A stretch of DNA of 64,000 bases from Pseudomaricurvus hydrocarbonicus (lineage in GTDB: Bacteria > Pseudomonadota > Gammaproteobacteria > Pseudomonadales > Cellvibrionaceae): the NCBI RefSeq assembly GCF_011602365.1, contig NZ_JAAONZ010000013.1, forward strand, positions 62,001 through 126,000. Direction: 5' to 3'. Position numbers and translations under genes: made by a program. Below are positions 46,473 to 55,495 of the stretch, one piece after another (the stretch's first letter is position 1; the number at the start of each line of letters is the position of its first letter). The notes beneath the pieces are model-generated. The model was given only the letters and a program-made list of their open reading frames with translations. It was not told where the DNA came from and did not search any database.

Positions 46473-46510
46473 AGGCAGTTGCTAGTCTCGAGTAGAGAGG
46501 ATTAAGGATA

Positions 46511-46652
46511 GGGGCGAGTTGACAGTCACGAGTAGCCAGGAAAAGATTATACTCGCTACTCGCTACTCGCTACTCGCTACTCGCTACTCGCTACTCGCTA
46601 CTCGCTACTCGCTCAAGGTGAATTGCGCAGCAAGAGAGGGCAGCCTGGGCTG
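46511..46652. repeat. Heptamer element 2 (ACTCGCT x 9) with conserved flanks
   Basis: Left flank 46511-46544 (34 bases, two mismatches to element 3), array ACTCGCT x 9 at 46551-46613, right flank 46614-46652 (39 bases, two mismatches to element 1). It fills the convergent spacer between serB and fimX. The left flank carries GCGAGT and CGAGTAG, reverse complements of array units. Confidence 0.93.
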
Positions 46653-46662
46653 GCCACTGCCT

Positions 46663-48795
46663 TTACCCTTCCATATTAAAATCAAAGTCCATGGCCTCTG
46701 TGGGGGCTTGCAGGTAGTTGCCCTGAATGTAGTGCACTCCGGTTTGCCACAGGGTCGACAGGACGCCGGCATTTTCCACCAGCGGCACGATGGTGATGGT
46801 GTTGGCTTCCAAGAGCTGTTTGATCAGGCTGCTGATCGCTTCCGGGCTTTCGGTGTTGTTCTGGATCTCCAGGGTGAAGGATCCATGTACCTTGACGTAG
46901 TCCGATGGCGCATGAGACAGGGTTTTAAACGGGTTCAACGAACAGCCAAAGTTTGAAATCGAAGTCTGGCAGTTAATTTGGTTGAGCCCGTGGAACAGAG
47001 CTTTAGCCGCGTTAAGGTGATTGGTTACGTGGGTTTCATCCACCTGGAAAACAACGGTGTCCGGGTTCAGTCCGGCCGCCTTGAAGGCAACGCCAATCCA
47101 GGGGGCCAGTGTTTCGTCGCAGAGGGACTCTCGGCTCAGATTGATGATTACCCGGGTGTTGTTGCCTTTGGCCCGGTGGCTGGAGAGGGTTTTGATGGTT
47201 TCCAGGATTACCCAGCGGTCAATCTTGGTCATCAGGCCCAGTTGCCCGGCGGCTGGCAAAAAGTCACCGGGCGCCACCAGTTCATCGTTATCGTCCAGCA
47301 TTCTGAGCAGAACTTCATAGTGCTCATCTTCGGCACCGCGCAGACTGATGATGGGCTGGAACATCAGTTTGAAGCGGCTGTTGTCGAGTGCACCCTGTAT
47401 CATTTTTAACAGGTCCGCCTCGGCTTTGTCTTCGGGGCTGATCTCCGGGTTATACAGGTCAGCGCCATTGCCTGCGCCATCATGCTCTTTGCGGTAGCTT
47501 TCAACCGCTTTTAACGCCTGGTCGATGACTTCTTCTGCGCTGGTGGAGTTTTCATTGAGAATGGAAACGCCGATGGTGACCGTGGCTTGAGCGGTTTTGC
47601 CGTCCACGTCGATAATGTGTTGTTCCAGCTGTTTGCAGATGGCTTCAGCCCGAGCCAAAGAGGCATCAGCGCGCTGGTTGCGGGCCAGTAGCATGAACGA
47701 ATCGTCGCCAAAACGGGCCAAAATTTCACCGTCCAGGGTGTGCGATTTCAGCAGTTGGGCAATATTGGCCAGGGCCAGATCGGAGCCGGCAACCCCCATT
47801 TGATGTTGAATGTGGTCTGAGAAATTATCCACTTCAATGTACAGTGCGGTCGCGGTAGAACCCTCTTTAATCGCGCTGGAAACGGCCCGCTCCATCTGTT
47901 CGACCAGGTACAGACGGTTGTAGAGGCCAGTTACCGTGTCCTGATCTTTGATTTTTTGCAGCTCTGCCTGCAGGACTTCATTGCCGGCAGCGTTATCGCT
48001 GGCTTGCTCGGCCCTGGCGTGGATCAGAAACTGAATGCAGTTTTCTTCATCGTAGATCGCACTGGTGACCGTGACCTGGCAACGGCAGATGGCTCCTTCA
48101 GCATTGACCCCGTTAAATTCCAGTTGCGAGCTTTCGGCTTCTTCCCCCTTGAGGGTGAAGTCTTTGAGGAATTGTTTGACTTGAGTCTGATGCTCATCGT
48201 CCACCATGTCGATGACGGGCATGCACTCAATGTCATCGCGGTCGCTGTAGCCGAAGGTATCGGCAAAAGATTGGTTGGCATACAGGTACATGCCATCCTG
48301 AACGTAGGCGATGGCATCGCGAGAGCTGTCGAGCAGTTTTTGGCTGCGGCGCTCGGTCTCTTTCAATTTATGGTCTGCGCGACGGCGTTGCTGGCGCTGT
48401 TCGCGATTGTCCAGCTCGCGCTGAATGACCAGCAACAGGTGTTGGTCCTGATCCAGTTGTACAACGTCAGCCGCGCCGAGTTTAATGCCATCTACCACGG
48501 CCTGGCTGACGTCCCCACCATTGGCGAGGGCATCGCTGATCAGGATCACCGGTACGTCTTTATTCAGCCGTTTAATTTGTCGGGCAGCCGTTTCCGGTGG
48601 CAGTTGGCTGCAGCCCTCTTCGGCAATGAGCAGGTCCCAGGTTTGCTCCTGCAATAATTTGGTGAGCACTTCTTCACTTTCAACATGCTGGGCGCGAGTG
48701 GCTCGGCCGGCATTGTTGAGCATGCTGATGAGTCTTTCAACTTCCTTGCGGGAGTCGTTAAGGATCAGGAGGCGGATGGTCTCATTGGCATTCAT
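46663..48795 (-). CDS. fimX: FimX-like degenerate GGDEF-EAL protein
   Basis: A 710-residue multidomain regulator: a REC-like domain (about 8-125), PAS (about 150-265), GGDEF (about 280-435) and EAL (about 460-705). Both output motifs are altered: GDDSF at 363-367 replaces GGDEF, and EVL at 494-496 replaces EAL. It should bind c-di-GMP rather than make or cut it. P. aeruginosa FimX, which controls type IV pilus assembly and twitching, has the same order, the same EVL and a comparable length. The REC domain also lacks the phospho-aspartate (E59 stands there). Neighbours serB and the PilZ-like protein repeat the Pseudomonas order. Confidence 0.9.
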   Translation of the reverse strand: MNANETIRLLILNDSRKEVERLISMLNNAGRATRAQHVESEEVLTKLLQEQTWDLLIAEEGCSQLPPETAARQIKRLNKDVPVILISDALANGGDVSQAVVDGIKLGAADVVQLDQDQHLLLVIQRELDNREQRQQRRRADHKLKETERRSQKLLDSSRDAIAYVQDGMYLYANQSFADTFGYSDRDDIECMPVIDMVDDEHQTQVKQFLKDFTLKGEEAESSQLEFNGVNAEGAICRCQVTVTSAIYDEENCIQFLIHARAEQASDNAAGNEVLQAELQKIKDQDTVTGLYNRLYLVEQMERAVSSAIKEGSTATALYIEVDNFSDHIQHQMGVAGSDLALANIAQLLKSHTLDGEILARFGDDSFMLLARNQRADASLARAEAICKQLEQHIIDVDGKTAQATVTIGVSILNENSTSAEEVIDQALKAVESYRKEHDGAGNGADLYNPEISPEDKAEADLLKMIQGALDNSRFKLMFQPIISLRGAEDEHYEVLLRMLDDNDELVAPGDFLPAAGQLGLMTKIDRWVILETIKTLSSHRAKGNNTRVIINLSRESLCDETLAPWIGVAFKAAGLNPDTVVFQVDETHVTNHLNAAKALFHGLNQINCQTSISNFGCSLNPFKTLSHAPSDYVKVHGSFTLEIQNNTESPEAISSLIKQLLEANTITIVPLVENAGVLSTLWQTGVHYIQGNYLQAPTEAMDFDFNMEG

Positions 48796-49217
48796 ACTGC
48801 AGTTAATTTTCCCTATTCTAACTTGGTCGAGCTCCGTTCCCTTTCAGGACAGAATAACATCGTCTCAGCGGGTTTTTCTTATATGGTGTAAAGCTTTTTC
48901 GGTCTCAAATTGTACACAATATGTTGCTGTCCCAAAGGCATCGGCCGGCACTTCAGCGGTTGATTTGGACCCGGGTAATACGAGTCTTGCCTGCTGCGGT
49001 CTACCCAATCCAGCGCTGATTTTGCGGTTATTACCTAAATCAGAGGGGTAACCGTCACCGATTAGCACGATAGTACCATACAGTTGTACAGGCGTGTCCA
49101 AGCCGAACTTAGCCCAAAGAAGCACAGAGTACGCTAATTAAAAAAGGTCTCAAAGGACACTGTGGGCCTAATTCGGCAATCTGTGATGGCTGTTGCAGAT
49201 CTTCAATGCAATATGCA
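48796..49217. other. Spacer upstream of fimX
   Basis: About 420 bases between the PilZ-like gene's end and the fimX start. No terminator or clear promoter was recognised, and the short minus-strand frame here has no family features. Confidence 0.4.
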
Positions 49218-51050
49218 TTACCAGTCTTCCGGAAAGACCCCGGGTACCGGAGCACCTTCGGTGGGCGCTTGCTGCGTCTTTGAGTCAGTTTCCAGTGGGC
49301 GGTAGCCAAACACCGAAATGCTGGAAGAGCTGTGCAGTATTTGCTGCAACTGCACGACCGACGTTGCGCCCAGTTGGTTCATTCGAACTTTGTTTTGGGT
49401 TCGAAAGGGGTGGCTGGCGGTAATCAGTGCCGCGTGCTTAAAGCTTCGGCCGGCCTGACTGGTGATCAAGCCGCGCATCAGTACATTGTCAGCACCGGTT
49501 GTTTGCAGTTGTTGAACGGCAATGGCGTTGGCTTGCTGGGCGATCAGCTGGACCCCAAGCTTTGACATGCCGCGATGTTGCTTAACCCAGCGAATGACCC
49601 CTATCTTCCACTGGCGGCGATTAGGCTGGCGTAACGCAATCAGCTCCCCGGCAGCCGCCTGAGAAGGGATATGGTGACGCCACTCGAGGCCGTAGCCGCT
49701 GTCGCTGGCATTTGAAATCTGAACCTGATACACCCGAAATTTGGAGGGCTGTGCTTCGCTGCCTGACTCCGAACCGTTTGTCGCTTTGGTCTTTGACTTG
49801 CCCCCGGCGTCATTAAAGGACTCTGCCCATGGGTCGAATTCACCGGGTGTCGTGTGCGCCTCAAAGCGGTTGCCCGACTGGCCCTCAAGTTGGCAGGTGT
49901 CCTGAAGAAAGTGATTAAACGGTTTCTGGTCGGCCAGGTGATAGTGCACATTGGTGAGGCCAACCACGACTTCCAGTAGGTCTTTAGACGCTTTACGAGG
50001 GTGGTTGCGATGGTACTCTTCCCCCCAGTGTTGGCGAACATGCTGCAACAATTGGGCGTTGACATGGCCCGGGACCTGAATGAGGTCGCCGGGCGCTCCG
50101 GAGGCGTAATTTCTCAGGGCGTCCAGCAAGGGCGTCAGATTCAGTACTCGCAAGCCTGGCTTTAGAGGTTGCTGTAATAAGTGTTGTGCAGCGGGTTGCG
50201 AGGCGTGTGCTTGAGACGAATCCTGCGTCTGGCTTCTGTAACTCGGAGGCTGATCGCTTTCCAGGTCGATGCTGTACAGGTTGTTGTCAGTGTTGGCCGG
50301 ATGAGCAAAGTCCACCAGTCGGCACCAGTTCTCCAGCGCCTCGTAAAGGTGTTGGACATCATTTTGACGCAGTTGGTTTGGGGTGGCTGTCTGTAACAGC
50401 AGGGTGCGCAGGTAAGCCTGCTCAATGGTGTTACCCCGCAGCCCTGTCAGCAGCGGGTCGGCAAACGTTCGTTGCGATAGGCTCAACTGTTCGGCCAGGT
50501 AGAAAAGTGTGTTGAGTTCCAGCCACAGTTGACTGGATATTTGCGTGTAAATCTGCGAATTGCGCAGAAATTGCAGGCCAATGCCGCTGATGGCGCGATG
50601 TATTGCCAATCCCAGCTGAGTCAGTGAGTCATCTTTAAGTTTGCCGCCATGGTTTTTGAGTAGCAGGTCCCTGATGACCAGGCAGTAGCCATTACTCAGG
50701 TGTTTTTGCAGGGCCTGGGCAATCACAGCGGCTTTTTTGGCGCTTTCCGGGAGAATCACGGGCTGTCCCAGAAACGTTTGTGACAGGCCCTGAATGCATT
50801 GTTGAACGTAGGGTCGCAAACGCTCGAGGATATCCAGTCGGTTGCTGGGGGGGGTGTCAAGTCGGCAGATTTCTGGCAAGGCTTGATACAGCAATACGCT
50901 GGTGTTGTTGATGCGGGTGGTTTGCAGTTGGCTGGCCCACTCTGCAACCCGGCTGGCGCGGTTACTTTGGCAAAAATTCAGAGTGGTCTGACTCTGAGCC
51001 GGAAGGCGCAGTTTCTTAATCAATTCCTGGATGGTCGGGGCTGAATTCAT
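49218..51050 (-). CDS. FimX-neighbour protein with a PilZ-like C-terminal domain
   Basis: A 610-residue protein of unknown function with no signal peptide. The first 300 residues are helical and Leu/Gln-rich. The last 150 residues have PilZ features: 'QISNASDSGYGLEW' recalls the (D/N)xSxxG loop, then 'GELIALRQPNRRQWKIGVIRWVKQ' and 'SKLGVQLI'. The Arg-rich c-di-GMP motif before the loop is incomplete, so binding is uncertain. Pseudomonads carry a large hypothetical gene at this place beside fimX, so a role in pilus or surface control is a fair guess. The frame opens at 51143; I prefer ATG 51050 (MNSAPTIQELIKKL), although its ribosome-binding site is weak. Confidence 0.62.
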   Translation of the reverse strand: MNSAPTIQELIKKLRLPAQSQTTLNFCQSNRASRVAEWASQLQTTRINNTSVLLYQALPEICRLDTPPSNRLDILERLRPYVQQCIQGLSQTFLGQPVILPESAKKAAVIAQALQKHLSNGYCLVIRDLLLKNHGGKLKDDSLTQLGLAIHRAISGIGLQFLRNSQIYTQISSQLWLELNTLFYLAEQLSLSQRTFADPLLTGLRGNTIEQAYLRTLLLQTATPNQLRQNDVQHLYEALENWCRLVDFAHPANTDNNLYSIDLESDQPPSYRSQTQDSSQAHASQPAAQHLLQQPLKPGLRVLNLTPLLDALRNYASGAPGDLIQVPGHVNAQLLQHVRQHWGEEYHRNHPRKASKDLLEVVVGLTNVHYHLADQKPFNHFLQDTCQLEGQSGNRFEAHTTPGEFDPWAESFNDAGGKSKTKATNGSESGSEAQPSKFRVYQVQISNASDSGYGLEWRHHIPSQAAAGELIALRQPNRRQWKIGVIRWVKQHRGMSKLGVQLIAQQANAIAVQQLQTTGADNVLMRGLITSQAGRSFKHAALITASHPFRTQNKVRMNQLGATSVVQLQQILHSSSSISVFGYRPLETDSKTQQAPTEGAPVPGVFPEDW

Positions 51051-51333
51051 TGATGATTCGTTATTAGCTGCAATTGTTCGCGAGAATTTAGTGTATTCGC
51101 CAAGCCAGGTACTTGCTCGGGGGTGCGTTTCACAGCCCGGCAATGTCCCGTCGATGCCGTTTTATCTTGTCGTTCGGGCTTCCCTGGGGCTTTCCCTTTG
51201 GCGCCTATCGAACCTTTTATGAGCAATGAGCTCTACTGTGACTGTGTTTGTACCTTTCTTGGCCGATTTTTGCCAGCTTTCTTGAGGCTTATGCCGGTAT
51301 TTTCAAGAAAAGGCCGGGATTTGATGGCCTCCG

Positions 51334-52353
51334 TCAAAAAATCAGTGTCTTGTTCAAGGCCCCGGGTTCCTCCCGGGCTAATTTGGGCACTAGGAAGCCT
51401 GGCAGTCTGGACTGCATTTGCTGATGCAGTGCAATAGCGTCCGAGTCTGCTACCGCAAAGTGAGCGGCGCCTTGCACTTTGTCCAGCAGGTGCAGGTAAT
51501 AGGGTAGTGCGCCGGCCGCAAACAGTGCTTCACTGAGTGCGATCTGGGTTTCCAGGTCGTTATTCACGCCTTGCAGCAGTACCGCCTGGTTGAGGACAGT
51601 CACTCCGGCACTGCGCAGGCGCGCGATGCTTTGGCCAACCTGATGATCCAGCTCATTGGGGTGGTTGGTGTGCAGGACCAGCACGCTTTGCAGGCGGGTG
51701 TCTGCCAGCCAGCGCAGGGTGTCGTCGGTGATGCGCTGGGGGATGACGATGGGTAGGCGGGTGTGTACCCGCAGGCGGCGTATGTGGGGGATGTCCACCA
51801 GTTGATCCACCATCCATTGCAGCTGACGGTCCGGGCTGGCGAGGGGGTCGCCACCGCTGAAAATGACTTCGCTGATGCTGCGGTCGGCACGGATTGTATC
51901 AAATACCTGGTGCCACTGCTGGCGGCTGGGGTTGTTGTCCTGATAGGGGAATTCTCGCCGGAAACAGTAGCGACAGTTTATGGCGCAATGAGGCGCCACC
52001 ACCAGCAGTACCCGGCCATGGTATTTGTGCACGAGCCCCTGAGTCGGGTTGCTGTCGGCTTCCTGCAACGGGTCGGCGCTGTAACCGGGGGTGAGTGTCA
52101 ATTCATCCTGAATGGGCAGAACTTGACGCAACAACGGGTCATTCAGGTCGCCTTTGGCAATCCGGTCGAGAAAGGGCCGGGGGGCTCGCAGTTCAAACAG
52201 CTGGCAGGCTGCTTGGGCCCTGGGCAGCAGTTCAGGTGGCAGCTGCAGGTATTCCAGCAGGGTTTGCGGGTCGCGCACCGCCTGAATCAGTTCTTCCTGC
52301 CAGCTGATCTGTGGCTTGAGGGAGAGCGTTTGAACGGGGGGGCGCTGCGACAT
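51334..52353 (-). CDS. epmB: EF-P beta-lysylation protein EpmB (lysine 2,3-aminomutase type)
   Basis: Isomerises L-alpha-lysine to (R)-beta-lysine for EF-P modification. The 339-residue radical SAM enzyme has C123-x3-C127-x2-C130 in 'CAINCRYCFRREFPYQ', 'EVIFSGGDPLASPD' for SAM and 'RVHTRLPIVIPQR' in the barrel. The frame extends to 52491; E. coli EpmB is about 342 residues, so I start at ATG 52353 (MSQRPPVQTLSLKP), with ATG 52455 as an alternative. It is divergent from efp, the standard layout. Confidence 0.92.
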   Translation of the reverse strand: MSQRPPVQTLSLKPQISWQEELIQAVRDPQTLLEYLQLPPELLPRAQAACQLFELRAPRPFLDRIAKGDLNDPLLRQVLPIQDELTLTPGYSADPLQEADSNPTQGLVHKYHGRVLLVVAPHCAINCRYCFRREFPYQDNNPSRQQWHQVFDTIRADRSISEVIFSGGDPLASPDRQLQWMVDQLVDIPHIRRLRVHTRLPIVIPQRITDDTLRWLADTRLQSVLVLHTNHPNELDHQVGQSIARLRSAGVTVLNQAVLLQGVNNDLETQIALSEALFAAGALPYYLHLLDKVQGAAHFAVADSDAIALHQQMQSRLPGFLVPKLAREEPGALNKTLIF

Positions 52354-52592
52354 GGGTAACCCGGGTAATTTGGTGTGTGAATCGGTTGTTTGTGTTGAGA
52401 CTGAAGCCTGAGGCTCAATAACGCTTTGGTTCCGGCTCCACCAGGGTCGGGACATCCTGCCAGCGAGCCCAAAAAAGGCTTTAGGTGTCATGGTGACCAG
52501 TCTGCAAGCCGCCAGTATACCAAGTTTCGCACCATGAGGCCGAGGTGCGTGTATCTTCAGCGGTGCTGGTTATCTTCTGCGTATGGCTGCGC

Positions 52593-52598
52593 TATAAT
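52593..52598 (+). promoter_or_regulatory. -10 box of the efp promoter
   Basis: TATAAT is a perfect -10, with a weak -35 (TTATCT, 52570-52575) 17 bases upstream. This predicts a leader of about 125 bases. Confidence 0.5.
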
Positions 52599-52730
52599 GC
52601 GCCTCTTTGAAGAATACGCTGCGTCAGCGATGGCGCGTATTGTACCGTGGGCCGGGTTGCCAGAGTGCTGTTTGCAGTCGGGGAACAGCCGCGGTATAGA
52701 ACACTTGAACCGGAAAAGATGAGATAAACC

Positions 52731-53303
52731 ATGGGTACATACTCCACGAATGAATTCCGCAGTGGCATGAAGGTGATGCTGGATGGCGAACCTTGTGCCA
52801 TTCTGGAAAACGAATTTGTTAAACCAGGTAAAGGCCAGGCCTTCAACCGCGTCAGATTGCGCAACCTGAACTCTGGTCGGGTCTGGGAGCGCACCTTCAA
52901 GTCCGGCGAATCTCTGGAAGCGGCGGATGTGATGGACCACAGCATGGAGTATCTGTACACCGATGGTGAATTCTGGCATTTCATGGAGCCTGATACTTTC
53001 GAGCAGCATCAGGCGGATGCCAAAGCCGTAGGCGACAGCGCCAAGTGGCTGAAAGAGCAGGACACGGTTATTGTGACACTGTATAACGGTGCGCCTTTGG
53101 CGGTGACCCCGCCAAATCACGTCGATCTGGAAATAGTGGAGACCGACCCTGGTCTGAAAGGCGATACCGCCAACGGTGGCACCAAGCCTGCGACCCTGTC
53201 TACCGGTGCGGTAGTGAAGGTGCCTCTGTTCCTGTCCACCGGGGAAGTGATTCGTGTGGACACTCGCAACGGTGAGTATCAGGGCCGCGCTAAAGAGTCA
53301 TAA
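52731..53303 (+). CDS. efp: Elongation factor P
   Basis: Relieves ribosomes stalled at polyproline. The 190-residue product has the three OB-like domains; '[10 protein letters not shown]' carries K34, the lysine that EpmA and EpmB modify with beta-lysine. This matches the presence of both enzyme genes in the same cluster and excludes the arginine-rhamnose type (EarP). The end '[20 protein letters not shown]' is standard. A heptamer array begins eight bases after the stop, before the terminator. Confidence 0.97.
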   Translation: MGTYSTNEFRSGMKVMLDGEPCAILENEFVKPGKGQAFNRVRLRNLNSGRVWERTFKSGESLEAADVMDHSMEYLYTDGEFWHFMEPDTFEQHQADAKAVGDSAKWLKEQDTVIVTLYNGAPLAVTPPNHVDLEIVETDPGLKGDTANGGTKPATLSTGAVVKVPLFLSTGEVIRVDTRNGEYQGRAKES

Positions 53304-53310
53304 TCTCTGA

Positions 53311-53345
53311 GAAACTAGAAACTAGAAACTAGAAACTAGAAACTA
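53311..53345. repeat. Heptamer array GAAACTA x 5 after efp
   Basis: Five exact units sit between the efp stop and its terminator. The unit is a rotation of CTAGAAA, the reverse complement of the TTTCTAG array at 54484-54525, so epmA is flanked by inverted arrays. Confidence 0.93.
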
Positions 53346-53355
53346 GAAAGAAAAG

Positions 53356-53388
53356 GGTCGATGGGCGTTGGGTTCATCGGCCTTTTTT
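53356..53388 (+). terminator. Rho-independent terminator of efp
   Basis: GGTCGATG pairs with CATCGGCC (one G-T pair) around an 11-base loop and is followed by TTTTTT. Confidence 0.82.
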
Positions 53389-53452
53389 GTCTGTGGTTTA
53401 TGGGAGAGGCTATGATGTCTTTTTCTCCGTTACTTTTTTGGCAGGACTTTCA

Positions 53453-54406
53453 ATGACTTCTTCTGACTGGCGACCGTCGGCAACACTGGACGCCGTGCAG
53501 CAACGGGCTGAACTCTATCGCGGCCTGCGAGAGTTTTTTTATCAGCGTCAGGTGACCGAAGTCGACGTGCCTTCGCTATCGCGCGCGGCGGTGTCCGATC
53601 CTCACATTGACAGCATTAACGCTCAGGTCTGCGGCGAAGCCCTGTATCTGCAAACGTCACCGGAATTTTTCATGAAGCGTTTGCTGGCGGCGGGCTGTGG
53701 TGACATTTACAGCCTCAATAAAGCGTTTCGCAATGGCGAGGCAGGGCGCCGGCACAACCCTGAATTTACCATGCTGGAGTGGTATCGACGGGGCTGGGAT
53801 GACCAGCGCTTGATGGATGAAGTGGCTGAGTTGATCGGCGCTTGTGTTGAATTGTCATCGGTGCAGCGGTTGTCTTATCGGGAAGTGTTTCAGCGTGAGC
53901 TTGGGCTGGATCCGCATATTGCGAGTGTGGGAGAGCTGCAGCACGTTGCCCGGCAACTGTGTGATATTCAATGGGATGACGACGACAGGGATGTCTGGCT
54001 CGATGTGCTTATGACGCATGTTATTGAGCCAGGCCTGGGCGATGGTTTGGTGCTGGTGTACGATTTTCCGGCCAGTCAGGCTGCGCTGGCGCGCTTGGGG
54101 GTGGACGCTCAGGGGCAACAGGTTGCCAGGCGTTTTGAGGCTTACGTCGGTGGTGTTGAATTGGCGAATGGCTATTGGGAGCTGTGCGACGGTCAGGAGC
54201 AGGCGCAGCGTCTGCAAAGCGACTTGCGCAAACGCCAGGCTCTGGATTTGCCTCAATACCCCGTTGATCAACACCTGATCGAGGCGCTGACCGCGGGCCT
54301 GCCCGATTGCGCCGGCGTCGCCCTGGGTGTCGATCGCCTGCTGATGCTGACCACCGGCATCAACGACATACGCCAATTGTTGGCCTTTCCCTTCGAGCGT
54401 GTATAG
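53453..54406 (+). CDS. epmA: EF-P--(R)-beta-lysine ligase EpmA
   Basis: Attaches beta-lysine to K34 of EF-P; related to class II lysyl-tRNA synthetase but without the anticodon domain. The 317-residue product has 'YLQTSPEFFMKRLLAAG' and 'IYSLNKAFRNGEAGRRHNPEFTMLEWYR' (motif 2), and 'GVALGVDRLLMLTTG' (motif 3). The frame opens at 53387, but ATG 53453 (MTSSDWRPSATLDAVQQRA) has AGGA before it and overlaps nothing. It is followed by the inverted heptamer array. Confidence 0.95.
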   Translation: MTSSDWRPSATLDAVQQRAELYRGLREFFYQRQVTEVDVPSLSRAAVSDPHIDSINAQVCGEALYLQTSPEFFMKRLLAAGCGDIYSLNKAFRNGEAGRRHNPEFTMLEWYRRGWDDQRLMDEVAELIGACVELSSVQRLSYREVFQRELGLDPHIASVGELQHVARQLCDIQWDDDDRDVWLDVLMTHVIEPGLGDGLVLVYDFPASQAALARLGVDAQGQQVARRFEAYVGGVELANGYWELCDGQEQAQRLQSDLRKRQALDLPQYPVDQHLIEALTAGLPDCAGVALGVDRLLMLTTGINDIRQLLAFPFERV

Positions 54407-54483
54407 CCGGACTTGATGCGGGGCGGACTGGGGAGTGATTGTTCATTATCTTTTCGTTGCAATAACGATGTGCCGGTAATCTT

Positions 54484-54525
54484 TTTCTAGTTTCTAGTTT
54501 CTAGTTTCTAGTTTCTAGTTTCTAG
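54484..54525. repeat. Heptamer array TTTCTAG x 6 after epmA
   Basis: Six exact units end three bases before the cysE stop codon, in the convergent epmA-cysE spacer. It is the reverse complement of the array after efp. Confidence 0.93.
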
Positions 54526-54528
54526 GAA

Positions 54529-55323
54529 TCAGATATTCTGATTCATGTCCATCGCCGGCTGGCTATCGAGCGTGCCGACGTCTTTCGCCGGGACACCGGC
54601 GACCACCGTGTGGGCCTTCACGGGTTTGAGGACCACGCTGCCGGCGCAGATTTTCGCGCCTTCGCCCACTTCAATATTGCCCAGTATTTTGGCTCCGGGG
54701 CCGATCATCACGCCGGCACGAATCTTCGGGTGACGATCGCCGGATTCTTTGCCGGTACCCCCCAGGGTGACGGATTGCATAATGGAGACGTTGTCTTCCA
54801 CCACCGCGGTTTCGCCCACCACAATACCGGTGGCGTGGTCGAGCATGATGCCTTTGCCTATCCGCGCTGCCGGGTGTAAATCGACCGAAAAAACACTGGA
54901 TATGCGGTTTTGCAGAAACAGGGCCATGTCCTTGCGATGATTGTTCCACAGCCAGTGGCCCACGCGGTGTGCCTGCAGGGCGTGAAAGCCTTTAAAGAAC
55001 AAAAACGGGGTGGAGAGGTTGTCGCAGGCTGAATCCCGGTCCTGGATGGCTGTCAGGTCGGCACGCATTGCTTGGCCAATGGTGGCGTCGCTGTTCAGGG
55101 CCAGTTGCACCACTTCACGCACTTGCATGGCTGACGCCGCCGCACTCTCCAGTTTGTTGGCCAGGTGAAAGCTGAGCGCATCTTCCAGGCTGCTGTGGTT
55201 TAAAATCGTGGCGTGATAAAAGCTCGCCAGAATCGGTTCCCCGGCGGCCTGTTGTTTGGCCTCTTCGCGAATGGTCGTCCAGATCAGATCCGGCGCTGTC
55301 GCGTGTTTCAGTTTCTCCGACAT
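54529..55323 (-). CDS. cysE: Serine O-acetyltransferase
   Basis: Acetylates serine to O-acetylserine, the entry to cysteine synthesis. The 264-residue product has the helical N-terminal domain ('EPILASFYHATILNHSSLEDALSFHLANKL') and left-handed hexapeptide repeats after residue 150 ('DLHPAARIGKGIMLDHATGIVVGETAVVEDNVSIMQSVTLGGTGKESGDRHPKI'), with catalytic His and Asp positions present. The frame runs 53 codons further upstream through the heptamer array; ATG 55323 with CAGGAGC ahead of it is the real start. The C-terminal tail beyond the repeats should carry cysteine feedback. Confidence 0.95.
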   Translation of the reverse strand: MSEKLKHATAPDLIWTTIREEAKQQAAGEPILASFYHATILNHSSLEDALSFHLANKLESAAASAMQVREVVQLALNSDATIGQAMRADLTAIQDRDSACDNLSTPFLFFKGFHALQAHRVGHWLWNNHRKDMALFLQNRISSVFSVDLHPAARIGKGIMLDHATGIVVGETAVVEDNVSIMQSVTLGGTGKESGDRHPKIRAGVMIGPGAKILGNIEVGEGAKICAGSVVLKPVKAHTVVAGVPAKDVGTLDSQPAMDMNQNI

Positions 55324-55393
55324 GAGATCGGCTCCTGCGAAAGTGAAGGCGACATTATCGCGGTTATCGGCGGTTGTGGCTAGATGAAAGAAA

Positions 55394-55494
55394 GGGGCGA
55401 GTTGACAGTAACGAGTAGACAGGAAAACTTCACTCGCCACTCGCCACTCGCCACTCGCCACTCGCCACTCGCCACTCGCCACTCGCGACTGTCT
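55394..55494. repeat. Heptamer element 3 (ACTCGCC x 9) with left flank
   Basis: Left flank 55394-55427 matches element 2 with two mismatches over 34 bases. The array runs 55432-55494: eight exact ACTCGCC units and ACTCGCG. The right flank is missing because the srkA coding region starts at 55496. It lies between srkA and cysE, upstream of the cysE start. Confidence 0.92.
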
Positions 55495-55495
55495 T

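Noticed and set aside
43580-46613. Repeat arrays as possible CRISPR arrays
   Set aside because: Units are 7 bases and directly joined, without spacers, and no cas gene is near.
47956-48657. Antisense frame of 233 codons within fimX, and 30142-30876 within the sulfatase gene
   Set aside because: Complete overlap with strong family matches; no own features.
48865-49125. Minus-strand 86-codon frame between fimX and the PilZ-like gene
   Set aside because: No ribosome-binding site, no family resemblance, and it overlaps other chance frames.
55324-55482. N-terminal extension of cysE through heptamer element 3
   Set aside because: ATG 55323 has a good ribosome-binding site and matches known CysE starts; the extension is repeat sequence.
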